30,580 bases of DNA from an uncultured Bacteroidales bacterium. Its GTDB lineage: Bacteria > Bacteroidota > Bacteroidia > Bacteroidales > Paludibacteraceae. Shown piece by piece: positions 24,576-30,580 of this stretch. The DNA is taken from contig ONXE01000014.1 of NCBI GenBank assembly GCA_900321775.1, forward strand, positions 1 to 30,580, read 5' to 3'. The notes under the pieces were generated by a model. The model made no database searches, was not told the origin of the DNA, and was given only the letters and a program-made list of their open reading frames with translations. The translations under genes were made by a program, and so were the position numbers. The first letter of the stretch is position 1. Each line of letters starts with the position of its first letter.

Positions 24576-25315
24576 AAAATATCGTATTAGCCGCTGGGTA
24601 TGCCACAAGGCTGGGAGAACTGACAAAAAACTTCCCCAAGCCGCTTCTAAAAATTGGTAATAGCACCATTCTCGGTCGTATGCTTGATGATATCGATGCA
24701 ATCGATGATATCACTGAGCATATCATAGTGACAAATCATAAGTTTGCCCCCATCTTTGAACAATGGGCCACAGAGCAGCATTATTCCAAGCCAATAACAA
24801 TTATCGATGATGGCACAGAGACCAACGATACCCGCCTTGGAGCCGTCAACGATCTCCTCTTGGTTTTAAACACTCCCTCTATGCGAGAGAATCCGGAGGG
24901 GATTTTGGTCGTTGCTGCGGATAATCTGCTCTTCTTCAGTTTCCGCGAATTTATAGATTTCGCTAAGCAAAAAGATACCTCATGTATCATGTGTCACGAG
25001 CAACCTTCATTAGAGAAACTACAACGAACAGGGGTGGCTGAGCTTGACTCTAACAACAAGGTGCTTGGAATAGAAGAGAAGCCGCAAAATCCCAAGTCGC
25101 ATTGGGCTGTACCGCCTTTCTATATCTATCTAAAGAACGACCTCGAACTAGTCCGTCATTCGATAGAGAACGGCTGTGGCAAAGACGCTCCGGGCAACTT
25201 GGCGCATTATATGGTGGAACATACCACTATGCACGCATGGCAAATGACAGCCGGACGATTTGACATCGGAAGCCTCGACACGTACCGCGAGGCAGTGGAA
25301 AAATATGGTAATTAA
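24572..25315 (+). CDS. Sugar-1-phosphate nucleotidyltransferase
   Basis: A 247-residue, minimal GT-A/NTP_transferase-fold enzyme. It starts MKNIVLAAGYATRLGELTKN followed by FPKPLL, the nucleotide-binding loop and the Lys typical of RmlA/GalU-type pyrophosphorylases. The metal-binding Asp117 sits in VVAADNLLF, and IEEKPQNPKS and AGRFDIGSLDTYREA are further family motifs. It should join a sugar-1-phosphate to UTP (or another NTP), releasing pyrophosphate. Its ATG overlaps the kinase stop (ATGA), which makes the kinase product its probable substrate: galacturonate-1-phosphate to UDP-galacturonate. It lacks the left-handed beta-helix of GlmU-type enzymes. The nucleotide specificity cannot be read by eye. 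Confidence 0.88.
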   Translation: MKNIVLAAGYATRLGELTKNFPKPLLKIGNSTILGRMLDDIDAIDDITEHIIVTNHKFAPIFEQWATEQHYSKPITIIDDGTETNDTRLGAVNDLLLVLNTPSMRENPEGILVVAADNLLFFSFREFIDFAKQKDTSCIMCHEQPSLEKLQRTGVAELDSNNKVLGIEEKPQNPKSHWAVPPFYIYLKNDLELVRHSIENGCGKDAPGNLAHYMVEHTTMHAWQMTAGRFDIGSLDTYREAVEKYGN

Positions 25316-25326
25316 CGATATGAAAT

Positions 25327-26400
25327 ATGGAAAGAATTGACTTGAACAACAAGAAAATACTGGTAACGGGCGGAGCGGGATTTATTGGCAGCAATCTGAT
25401 AAAACGCTTGTTTGAAGATACAAAAAACGCCACGATCGTCAATCTGGACAACTTGAACAACTACTACGATGTCTCGCTCAAAGAGTATCGTTTGGATCTG
25501 TTGAGACAAAAGAGCGAGCAACTGCATATTGACTATTCGTTTGTTAAGGGCGATTTGGCTGATAAGACGTTGATAGACAAGCTGTTTGCTCAGTACAAGT
25601 TCGATGTGGTTGTCAATCTCGCGGCTCAAGCCGGAGTGCGCTACTCGATAGAGAATCCCGATGCTTATATCCAAAGTAATATGATAGGTTTCTATAGCAT
25701 TCTGGAGGCCTGTCGCCACAATCCCGTAGAGCACCTGGTGTACGCTTCATCCAGCTCGGTCTATGGTGGCAACAAGAAAGTGCCGTTTGCCGTGGAAGAT
25801 AGGGTGGATAACCCCGTTTCACTCTACGCTGCTACCAAGAAGAGCAACGAACTTTTTGCACATTGCTATAGTAAACTCTACAACATTCCGACTACGGGAC
25901 TGCGTTTCTTCACGGTATATGGTCCTGCCGGTCGCCCTGATATGGCCTATTTCGGATTTACCAACAAGCTCCTCAAAGGACAGACTATTCAAATCTTCAA
26001 CTACGGCAACTGTCGTCGCGACTTTACTTACGTGGATGATATTGTAGAAGGTATCGTGCGCGTGATGCAAGGGGCACCGGAACGCAAAAATGGCGAGGAC
26101 GGACTGCCTGTACCGCCTTATGCCGTATATAACATCGGTGGCGGACAACCGGAGAATCTGCTCGACTTCGTAAATATCTTGCAAGAGGAACTGATACGTG
26201 CGGGTGTGCTGCCTAAGGATTATGACTTTGAAAGTCACAAGCAACTGGTTCCTATGCAGCCCGGCGATGTGCCCACGACCTATGCTGATGCCACTGCATT
26301 GGAGCGAGACTTCGGCTTTACCCCCAAGATCACTTTGCGGGAAGGATTGAGACAGTTTGCAGAATGGTACAAGGCATATTATAATCCATCTTCTAAATAA
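25327..26400 (+). CDS. UDP-glucuronate 4-epimerase family protein
   Basis: A 357-residue short-chain dehydrogenase/reductase. The NAD-binding GGAGFIG is at 15-21 and the catalytic set is S-S-S-S at 141-144 with Tyr167-x3-Lys171. The family-specific features are LDNLNNYYDVSLKEYRL (40-56), AAQAGVRYSIENPDAYI (99-115), YGPAGRPDMA and NYGNCRRDFTYVDDI, which mark UDP-glucuronate 4-epimerases (CapI/GAE type) over GalE. It interconverts UDP-glucuronate and UDP-galacturonate. It begins 11 bp after the nucleotidyltransferase and completes the galacturonate route to UDP-uronic acids. A short spacer of 24 bp leads to the rubrerythrin. Confidence 0.92.
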   Translation: MERIDLNNKKILVTGGAGFIGSNLIKRLFEDTKNATIVNLDNLNNYYDVSLKEYRLDLLRQKSEQLHIDYSFVKGDLADKTLIDKLFAQYKFDVVVNLAAQAGVRYSIENPDAYIQSNMIGFYSILEACRHNPVEHLVYASSSSVYGGNKKVPFAVEDRVDNPVSLYAATKKSNELFAHCYSKLYNIPTTGLRFFTVYGPAGRPDMAYFGFTNKLLKGQTIQIFNYGNCRRDFTYVDDIVEGIVRVMQGAPERKNGEDGLPVPPYAVYNIGGGQPENLLDFVNILQEELIRAGVLPKDYDFESHKQLVPMQPGDVPTTYADATALERDFGFTPKITLREGLRQFAEWYKAYYNPSSK

Positions 26401-26424
26401 TCTAACCTCTAAAATGAAGCAATT

Positions 26425-26962
26425 ATGAATCTGAAAGGAACCAAGACAGAAAAGAATCTCATGGAAGCCTTCGCCTGGCGAATCCATGGCGCGCAACAAG
26501 TACACGTTCTTCGCATCCAAGGCCAAAAAAGATGGCTATGTACAAATCTCCAAAATCTTCGAGGAGACCGCTGCTAACGAAAAAGAACACGCTGAAATCT
26601 GGTATAAATATCTGCACAACGGTGTGGCTTCTACCCCCGAAAATCTGAGGGATGCTGCCGAAGGCGAAAACTACGAATGGACTGATATGTACGACCGAAT
26701 GGCCAAGGAAGCACGTGAGGAAGGTTTCATCGAAATTGCTGAGAAATTCGAAATGGTAGGTGCCATCGAACGCGAACATGAAGAGCGCTACAAGAAACTG
26801 TTGAGCAATATCATGGAAGGCATCGTCTTCTCACGTGATGGCGACAGGATTTGGCAGTGTAGCAACTGCGGACATATCGTCATTGGGCCTAAAGCACCCG
26901 AGGTGTGCCCTGTTTGTGACCACCCACAGGCTTATTTCCAACTCAAGGCGGAGAACTTCTGA
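26425..26962 (+). pseudogene. Rubrerythrin with a one-base frameshift near the start
   Basis: Rubrerythrins are peroxide-reducing di-iron proteins of anaerobes. From the ATG at 26425 the frame reads MNLKGTKTEKNLMEAFA, then loses the family pattern. From 26477 the next frame gives GES-MARNKYTFFASKAKKDG and runs 158 residues past the ATG at 26486 to the stop. Removing one T at about 26476 restores a 178-residue protein. The C-terminal part is intact: EETAANEKEH and EREHEERY di-iron ligands and a rubredoxin-like CSNCG...CPVCD. If the insertion is real, translation could start at 26486, but the first di-iron Glu of GES would be lost. A sequencing error is the simplest alternative. It is the last gene of the kinase operon. 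Confidence 0.85.
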
Positions 26963-26964
26963 TT

Positions 26965-26995
26965 TTGGCATCATCAAAAATAAGCGGTACCTTTG
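26965..26995 (+). promoter_or_regulatory. Promoter of manA and the pseudouridine genes
   Basis: TTG (26965-26967), 20-base spacer, TACCTTTG (26988-26995). It begins three bases after the rubrerythrin stop. The leader to the ATG at 27021 is about 20 nt. Confidence 0.82.
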
Positions 26996-27020
26996 CAGGC
27001 TAAATGTGATGAATAGGTAA

Positions 27021-27995
27021 ATGGAATCATTTCTCTTGAAGCCTTCGGGCAAAGATTATATATGGGGTGGGACACGGCTCAAGACTGAGTTCGGCAAGGA
27101 TTTCCTGCAAGAAGATCCACTCGCGGAGAGTTGGGAATGCTCGGTGCATCCCGACGGTCCGTCCTATGTGGCATCGGGGCCTGAAGTAGGAAAGTCGCTC
27201 GTTGAGTTGCTGGCCGAACATCCTGAGTATCTGGGCACTACACCATCTGTTAGTGCCTCGGGTACGTTGCCCATTTTGGTCAAATTGATAGATGTGAAAG
27301 ATGACCTCTCGGTGCAAGTCCATCCCGACGACGACTACGCTAACCGCATGGAAAACGGACAAGCCGGAAAAACGGAATTGTGGTATGTCGTCGATGCAGA
27401 ACCCGGAGCGCAAATAGTATTTGGCCTCAACCAAAGTACCACGAGGGAAGAACTGCGCCACAGTTTGGAGAATGGTACCGTCGATCGTTTCCTGAATCAT
27501 ATTCCTGTGCAAAGCGGCGATGTGTTTTTCATCACGGCAGGCACCATCCATGCCATTGGCAAAGGGGTGCTTGTCGCTGAGATTCAGCAGAGTTCCAACC
27601 TCACCTACCGGCTCTATGACTATGGGCGCTTGGGTAAAGATGGCAAACCGCGCACTTTGCATATCGAAAAAGCGCTGGATGTCGTAAAACTGTTCGGTAG
27701 CCACCCCCTCAGCCAGCCCAAACGAGTGTTGCGCCGAACTACTGGATTTGTGCACGAGCTGCTTTGTAGTAGCCCCTATTTCCAAGTGGATCGTTGTATG
27801 CTCAAGGCCGAAAACATAACCCTGGAGTCACTCAACGAGTCCTTCCGCGTGCTACTGTGTCTCTCCGGTTCAGGCACGTTAAGCGAAGGCGGCGAGCAAT
27901 TGCAGTTCCATAAAGGCCAAACAGTCTTCATCCCGGCAACGGCGAAAGAATTGTTGTTGTCCGGCGAGGCTTCTTTTCTGTTGGTAAGAGGATAA
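27021..27995 (+). CDS. manA: Mannose-6-phosphate isomerase, type I
   Basis: A 324-residue cupin-fold isomerase. The zinc ligands are Gln99 and His101 in SVQVHPDDDYA, Glu119 in GKTELWYV and His177 in TAGTIHAIG, followed by VAEIQQSSNLTYRLYDYGR, the active-site signature. It interconverts mannose-6-phosphate and fructose-6-phosphate, feeding GDP-mannose synthesis or mannose use. Length fits the short bacterial class I form. It has its own promoter and is followed after 4 bp by the pseudouridine kinase gene, so the three genes form an operon, although the pathways are not obviously linked. Confidence 0.95.
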   Translation: MESFLLKPSGKDYIWGGTRLKTEFGKDFLQEDPLAESWECSVHPDGPSYVASGPEVGKSLVELLAEHPEYLGTTPSVSASGTLPILVKLIDVKDDLSVQVHPDDDYANRMENGQAGKTELWYVVDAEPGAQIVFGLNQSTTREELRHSLENGTVDRFLNHIPVQSGDVFFITAGTIHAIGKGVLVAEIQQSSNLTYRLYDYGRLGKDGKPRTLHIEKALDVVKLFGSHPLSQPKRVLRRTTGFVHELLCSSPYFQVDRCMLKAENITLESLNESFRVLLCLSGSGTLSEGGEQLQFHKGQTVFIPATAKELLLSGEASFLLVRG

Positions 27996-27999
27996 GTTT

Positions 28000-28857
28000 A
28001 TGAGAAAAATATGCGTCATAGGAGGGGCGAACGTGGATATTACAGCCACTTCGTCTGAAGCGTTCCGGCTCGGAGATTCCAACCCCGGCAGAGTTGAAGT
28101 GTCATGGGGTGGAGTAGGGCGTAACATCGCGCACAACTTGACCTTGCTCGGCGACGACGTGGAACTCCTGACAATTTTCGGCGGCGGACTTTTCGGCTCG
28201 GTTATTGCACGTGCATGTGCCGAACTCGGAATCCGGACGGACCATTGCCAAATAGCGGATGATGGAACCAATTCGTTCTTCGTTTCCATCAACAACGCTG
28301 ATGGAGAACTGGTCGGAGGAGTGGCTGACATGAACGCAACCGAAGGTATGACGCCTGAATGGTTGGAACAACGTATTCGACAAATCAATACTGCTGACGC
28401 CGTTGTGGCCGATGCCAATAGTTCTGCCGAGGCACTCGCGTGGCTCATCGACCATTGCGACAAACCTCTCTTCTTGGATGCTGTGTCAGTTGCGAAGGCT
28501 GGTAGGATTCGCAAAGCGGTTGATCTTTCGCACCGCAAGTCCTTCTTCGCACTCAAGTGCAATGCCATTGAAAATGTGGAACTTACTGGTGTTAACTGCT
28601 GCAAACGCAGGTACGTGAGCTTAGGAGCCGAAGGTTTGCGCGTTGAGGCCGAAGGACAGAAATACGACTTCCCTGCATTGCCCTCCAAGGTCCGAAACGT
28701 GACAGGTGGCGGCGATGCTCTGCTTGCAGGAATAGTACATGCCGGACCCGAAGCCGACATCGAAGAATCAGCCCGTTGGGGACTCCGTTGTGCACGCGCT
28801 GCGGTCGAAAGCCCCAATGCCGTAAGTGAAGAAATAAAGAATCTACGATATGAATAA
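28000..28857 (+). CDS. psuK: Pseudouridine kinase, PfkB family, with an internal deletion
   Basis: A 285-residue PfkB-family kinase (E. coli PsuK is 313). It starts RKICVIGGANVDI, has SNPGRVEVSWGGVGRNIA (27-44) and the ATP/anion motif TGGGDA (235-240) with catalytic Asp239, usually TGAGDA. It should phosphorylate pseudouridine to pseudouridine-5'-phosphate for the next enzyme, PsuG, whose gene overlaps its end by eight bases. Between LTGVN (195-199) and RRYVSLGAEG, about 17-20 residues forming a helix in E. coli PsuK are missing, at about nt 28594-28606. The reading frame is kept. This could be a tolerated loop loss or a damaged enzyme. Nearby LKCN replaces the family's LKPN. Confidence 0.88.
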   Translation: MRKICVIGGANVDITATSSEAFRLGDSNPGRVEVSWGGVGRNIAHNLTLLGDDVELLTIFGGGLFGSVIARACAELGIRTDHCQIADDGTNSFFVSINNADGELVGGVADMNATEGMTPEWLEQRIRQINTADAVVADANSSAEALAWLIDHCDKPLFLDAVSVAKAGRIRKAVDLSHRKSFFALKCNAIENVELTGVNCCKRRYVSLGAEGLRVEAEGQKYDFPALPSKVRNVTGGGDALLAGIVHAGPEADIEESARWGLRCARAAVESPNAVSEEIKNLRYE

Positions 28858-29755
28858 ATACTTGGATTGTTCGCCCGAAGTGGCAGAAGCGCTGGCCGCC
28901 GGAAAACCCGTCGTGGCGCTTGAATCAACGATAATTTCGCACGGAATGCCGTACCCGCAGAATGTCGAAACCGCTCTCAAAGTGGAGGCAACCATCCGCG
29001 AAAACGGCGCTGTTCCCGCCACAATAGCTATCATCGGAGGACGACTCAAGGCCGGACTCACACCAGACCAGATTGAGTATCTGGGGCACAAAGGAAGAGG
29101 AGTGACTAAAGCTTCGCGTCGAGATCTACCCGTACTTATCGCCAGAGGGGAAGATGGTGCAACAACGGTCACAACCACTATGATTATCGCCCACATGGCT
29201 GGAATCAAAGTCTTTGCAACAGGCGGCATCGGGGGAGTTCACAGGGGCGCGGAAACCACTATGGACATCTCTGCCGATTTGGAGGAACTGGCTATGACTC
29301 CTGTGATGGTGATCTGCGCCGGAGCCAAATCAATCCTGGACCTGGGGCTGACGCTGGAGTATCTGGAAACCAAAGGTGTGCCTGTAATTGGTTATGGCAC
29401 GGAAGAATTACCCGCATTCTATACGCGCAAGAGCGGATTCAAGGTCGATTACCGAATCGACACGCCCCAAGAGCTGGCAACTGCTTTCCGCGCCAAACTC
29501 GAGATGGGGCTCCACGGAGGAATGCTGGTCACCAATCCTATCCCCGAACAGTACTCGATGGACCCGGAGCGTATCAATGCTGCTATCGACCAGGCTGTTG
29601 CAGAGTGCCGCGCACAAGGCATACATGGCAAGGAGACGACTCCTTTCTTGCTCGCACGCATCAAAGACATTACTGGCGGCGATTCATTGGCCTCTAACAT
29701 CCAGCTGGTGCTTAACAATGCCAGACTCGCAGCCCAAACAGCCGCATACCTGTAG
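28850..29755 (+). CDS. psuG: Pseudouridine-5'-phosphate glycosidase
   Basis: A 301-residue enzyme that splits the C-C glycosidic bond of pseudouridine-5'-phosphate to uracil and ribose-5-phosphate. It begins with ALESTIISHGMPYPQN, and holds VTTTMIIAHMAGI, FATGGIGGVHRGAE, ISADLEEL and VICAGAKSILDLG. Glu25, Lys87, Asp143 and Lys160 fall at the positions of E. coli PsuG Glu31, Lys93, Asp149 and Lys166 with a constant offset of six. The ATG lies within the end of psuK (overlap eight bases), so expression is coupled. All key residues are present, so it should be active even if PsuK is not. Confidence 0.95.
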   Translation: MNKYLDCSPEVAEALAAGKPVVALESTIISHGMPYPQNVETALKVEATIRENGAVPATIAIIGGRLKAGLTPDQIEYLGHKGRGVTKASRRDLPVLIARGEDGATTVTTTMIIAHMAGIKVFATGGIGGVHRGAETTMDISADLEELAMTPVMVICAGAKSILDLGLTLEYLETKGVPVIGYGTEELPAFYTRKSGFKVDYRIDTPQELATAFRAKLEMGLHGGMLVTNPIPEQYSMDPERINAAIDQAVAECRAQGIHGKETTPFLLARIKDITGGDSLASNIQLVLNNARLAAQTAAYL

Positions 29756-29800
29756 TTACAGCCACATGCTTGTAGTTTCTGCCACCCCAGTCTTACTTTG

Positions 29801-29908
29801 TCACTTGCCCCGCATTGAATGTCGGTAAGCTTCGTCCATTACGCGGGATATGATCCCGCATTCCCGTTCTATATCGTTCCTATAGTTGCATCCTTCTTGT
29901 ATAGTCAT
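29801..29908 (-). CDS. Possible 35-residue peptide or gene remnant
   Basis: ATG at 29908, TGA at 29803-29801, giving a peptide that starts MTIQEGCNYRNDIEREC and ends VMDEAYRHSMRGK. The composition looks coding-like, but no promoter or ribosome site was seen and the family is not recognised. It encloses the hairpin GCGGGAT-ATG-ATCCCGC at 29843-29859. It could equally be chance or the remnant of a larger gene. Confidence 0.3.
   Translation of the reverse strand: MTIQEGCNYRNDIERECGIISRVMDEAYRHSMRGK
29843..29859. other. Short perfect hairpin
   Basis: GCGGGAT-ATG-ATCCCGC, a 7-bp stem with a 3-base loop, 88 bp after psuG. No T-run follows, so it is a weak terminator candidate for the manA-psuK-psuG operon; none better was found. 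Confidence 0.55.
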
Positions 29909-30052
29909 TTTTTTTCATTCACACACTCTCCTATAGTATTATACTACGTATAATACACACGCGCACATCCTCAAACCACTTTTATCGGGACCTGATGAAG
30001 GGAGCTTGCTACCATCTCCGTTCTTTCTCCCCTCTCTTTCTTCTCTCACTTC

Positions 30053-30115
30053 ACCTCTCACCTCTCACCTCTCACCTCTCACCTCTCACCTCTTACCTCT
30101 TACCTCTTACCTCTC
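30053..30115. repeat. Nine tandem 7-bp units (ACCTCTC/ACCTCTT)
   Basis: Nine exact-period heptamers, five ACCTCTC, three ACCTCTT and one ACCTCTC, inside a 130-bp pyrimidine-rich run. The unit length is the same as the array at 1892, but the unit differs. Length polymorphism between strains is likely. Confidence 0.9.
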
Positions 30116-30150
30116 TTTTCTCTCTTCTTTCTTTTTCTGCGTTTTGTGAA

Positions 30151-30276
30151 GACAGCCAAACCGCCAAAGGCGGTGTTATGATTTTGGAGTAATTCCCCAA
30201 ACATCGTGCAATCTTTGATTGAGTGTTTGGGGGATACTCCAAAATTTCCCTATGGGCTGTCAAGCGCGCAGCGCTT
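30151..30276. repeat. Large cruciform/three-way-junction element
   Basis: Outer arms GACAGCC (30151-30157) and GGCTGTC (30255-30261) enclose a CCGCC-AAA-GGCGG hairpin (30161-30173) and a 22-23-bp stem: ATTTTGGAGTA at 30181-30191 continuing to CCCCAAACA, against 30224-30245, with a 20-nt loop. A small hairpin AAGCGC-GCA-GCGCTT (30262-30276) follows. No transposase gene is seen. It may be a MITE-like or REP-like element. Confidence 0.75.
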
Positions 30277-30385
30277 TCTATCTATCTTTCTTTTTTCTCG
30301 TTTTCCTTCTCTCACATTCTCCATCTCACGCGCGCCCGCGTATAATATATAATGTCTCACCCTCATTGCCCTATAGCTCCCATAA

Positions 30386-30425
30386 GTCCTATTAGTCTTA
30401 CTAGTCTTTAGTCTTATTAGCCCCA
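30386..30425. repeat. Degenerate TATTAGTC/ACTAGTCTT repeat
   Basis: Imperfect repeats of TAAGTCCTATTAGTCTTACTAG followed by TCTTTAGTCTTATTAG. This is the reverse-complement pattern of 3119-3165, so a dispersed low-complexity family is present. Confidence 0.6.
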
Positions 30426-30479
30426 TTTCTCCACATTTTCTCCCTATTTAGTGCTATTCATTCGAGAAAATCACTATTC

Positions 30480-30499
30480 TGACCCCCTAAAACGGGTCA
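30480..30499. promoter_or_regulatory. Inverted repeat upstream of the right-edge promoter
   Basis: TGACCC-CCTAAAAC-GGGTCA, a perfect 6-bp inverted repeat with an 8-base spacer, 46 bp upstream of the -33 element. It could be an operator; no regulator is known. Confidence 0.4.
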
Positions 30500-30545
30500 T
30501 TTTGGGGTAAAAATGCACTTTTTTGATATTTTTTTGTGAAAATAT

Positions 30546-30576
30546 TTGGTCATGTCAAAAAAAAGCAGTAATTTTG
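30546..30576 (+). promoter_or_regulatory. Promoter reading out of the window
   Basis: TTG (30546-30548), 20-base spacer, TAATTTTG (30569-30576), four bases before the right edge. The gene it drives lies outside the window. Confidence 0.75.
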
Positions 30577-30580
30577 CACC

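Noticed and set aside
29988..30192. Open frame across the heptamer array (65 codons)
   Set aside because: It is a low-complexity Leu/Ser/Thr/Pro translation of the repeat, with no sign of a real protein.
30151..30276. Intact insertion sequence
   Set aside because: Inverted repeats only; no transposase frame within or beside it.

Overview
The window looks like a chromosomal segment of a Bacteroidales bacterium, most like a gut or rumen Prevotellaceae-type organism. The main sign is the promoter grammar: eleven intergenic sites read TTG-N20-TAnnTTTG, the Bacteroidetes -33/-7 type, and few genes have a Shine-Dalgarno sequence. The gene families agree (DUF4290, an EF-G2-like translation factor, LolC/E-type permease, Ig-like surface protein with a small companion peptide). 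No rRNA, tRNA, transposase, integrase or cas gene was recognised.

Layout. 1-1570 (minus): two overlapping family 2 glycosyltransferases, the first cut by the window edge, probably part of a surface polysaccharide locus. 2027-2845 (plus): a RelB/DinJ-type antitoxin with a PIN-domain toxin. 2928-6436 (minus): a 1090-residue secreted multi-domain Ig-like surface protein, followed by an unlisted 56-residue small protein ending at a bidirectional terminator. 6437-7603: about 1.1 kb without a recognised gene, built of degenerate direct repeats and three copies of a structured repeat whose hairpin stem shows a compensatory change. 7604-16325 (plus): a sodium-dependent NSS-type transporter and a 2411-residue NRPS with order C-A-T-C-A-T-R, expected to release a reduced dipeptide (aldehyde or derived pyrazinone).

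16504-18663 (plus): an EF-G paralogue in which the G3 catalytic histidine position is serine, resembling the Bacteroides EF-G2 that does not hydrolyse GTP. 18829-19236 (minus): a small SSB without the usual acidic tip. 19436-21111 (plus): a secreted endonuclease/exonuclease/phosphatase-fold protein and DUF4290. 21172-23236 (minus): a LolC/E-like permease and a DUF3298 lipoprotein.

23436-26962 (plus): GHMP kinase closely resembling plant galacturonokinase, sugar-1-phosphate nucleotidyltransferase, UDP-glucuronate 4-epimerase, then a rubrerythrin broken by a one-base insertion. The first three form a plausible complete route from free D-galacturonate to UDP-galacturonate/UDP-glucuronate. 27021-29755 (plus): mannose-6-phosphate isomerase, a pseudouridine kinase with an apparent internal deletion, and pseudouridine-5'-phosphate glycosidase. 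29756-30580 is intergenic: a heptamer tandem repeat, a large cruciform or three-way-junction element, and a promoter firing out of the right edge.

The strongest candidates for new biology are the galacturonate-to-UDP-sugar operon, the transporter-NRPS pair, and the structured repeats at 7011-7279 and 30151-30276. All assignments were made by eye from sequence and remembered family motifs; no search was run.
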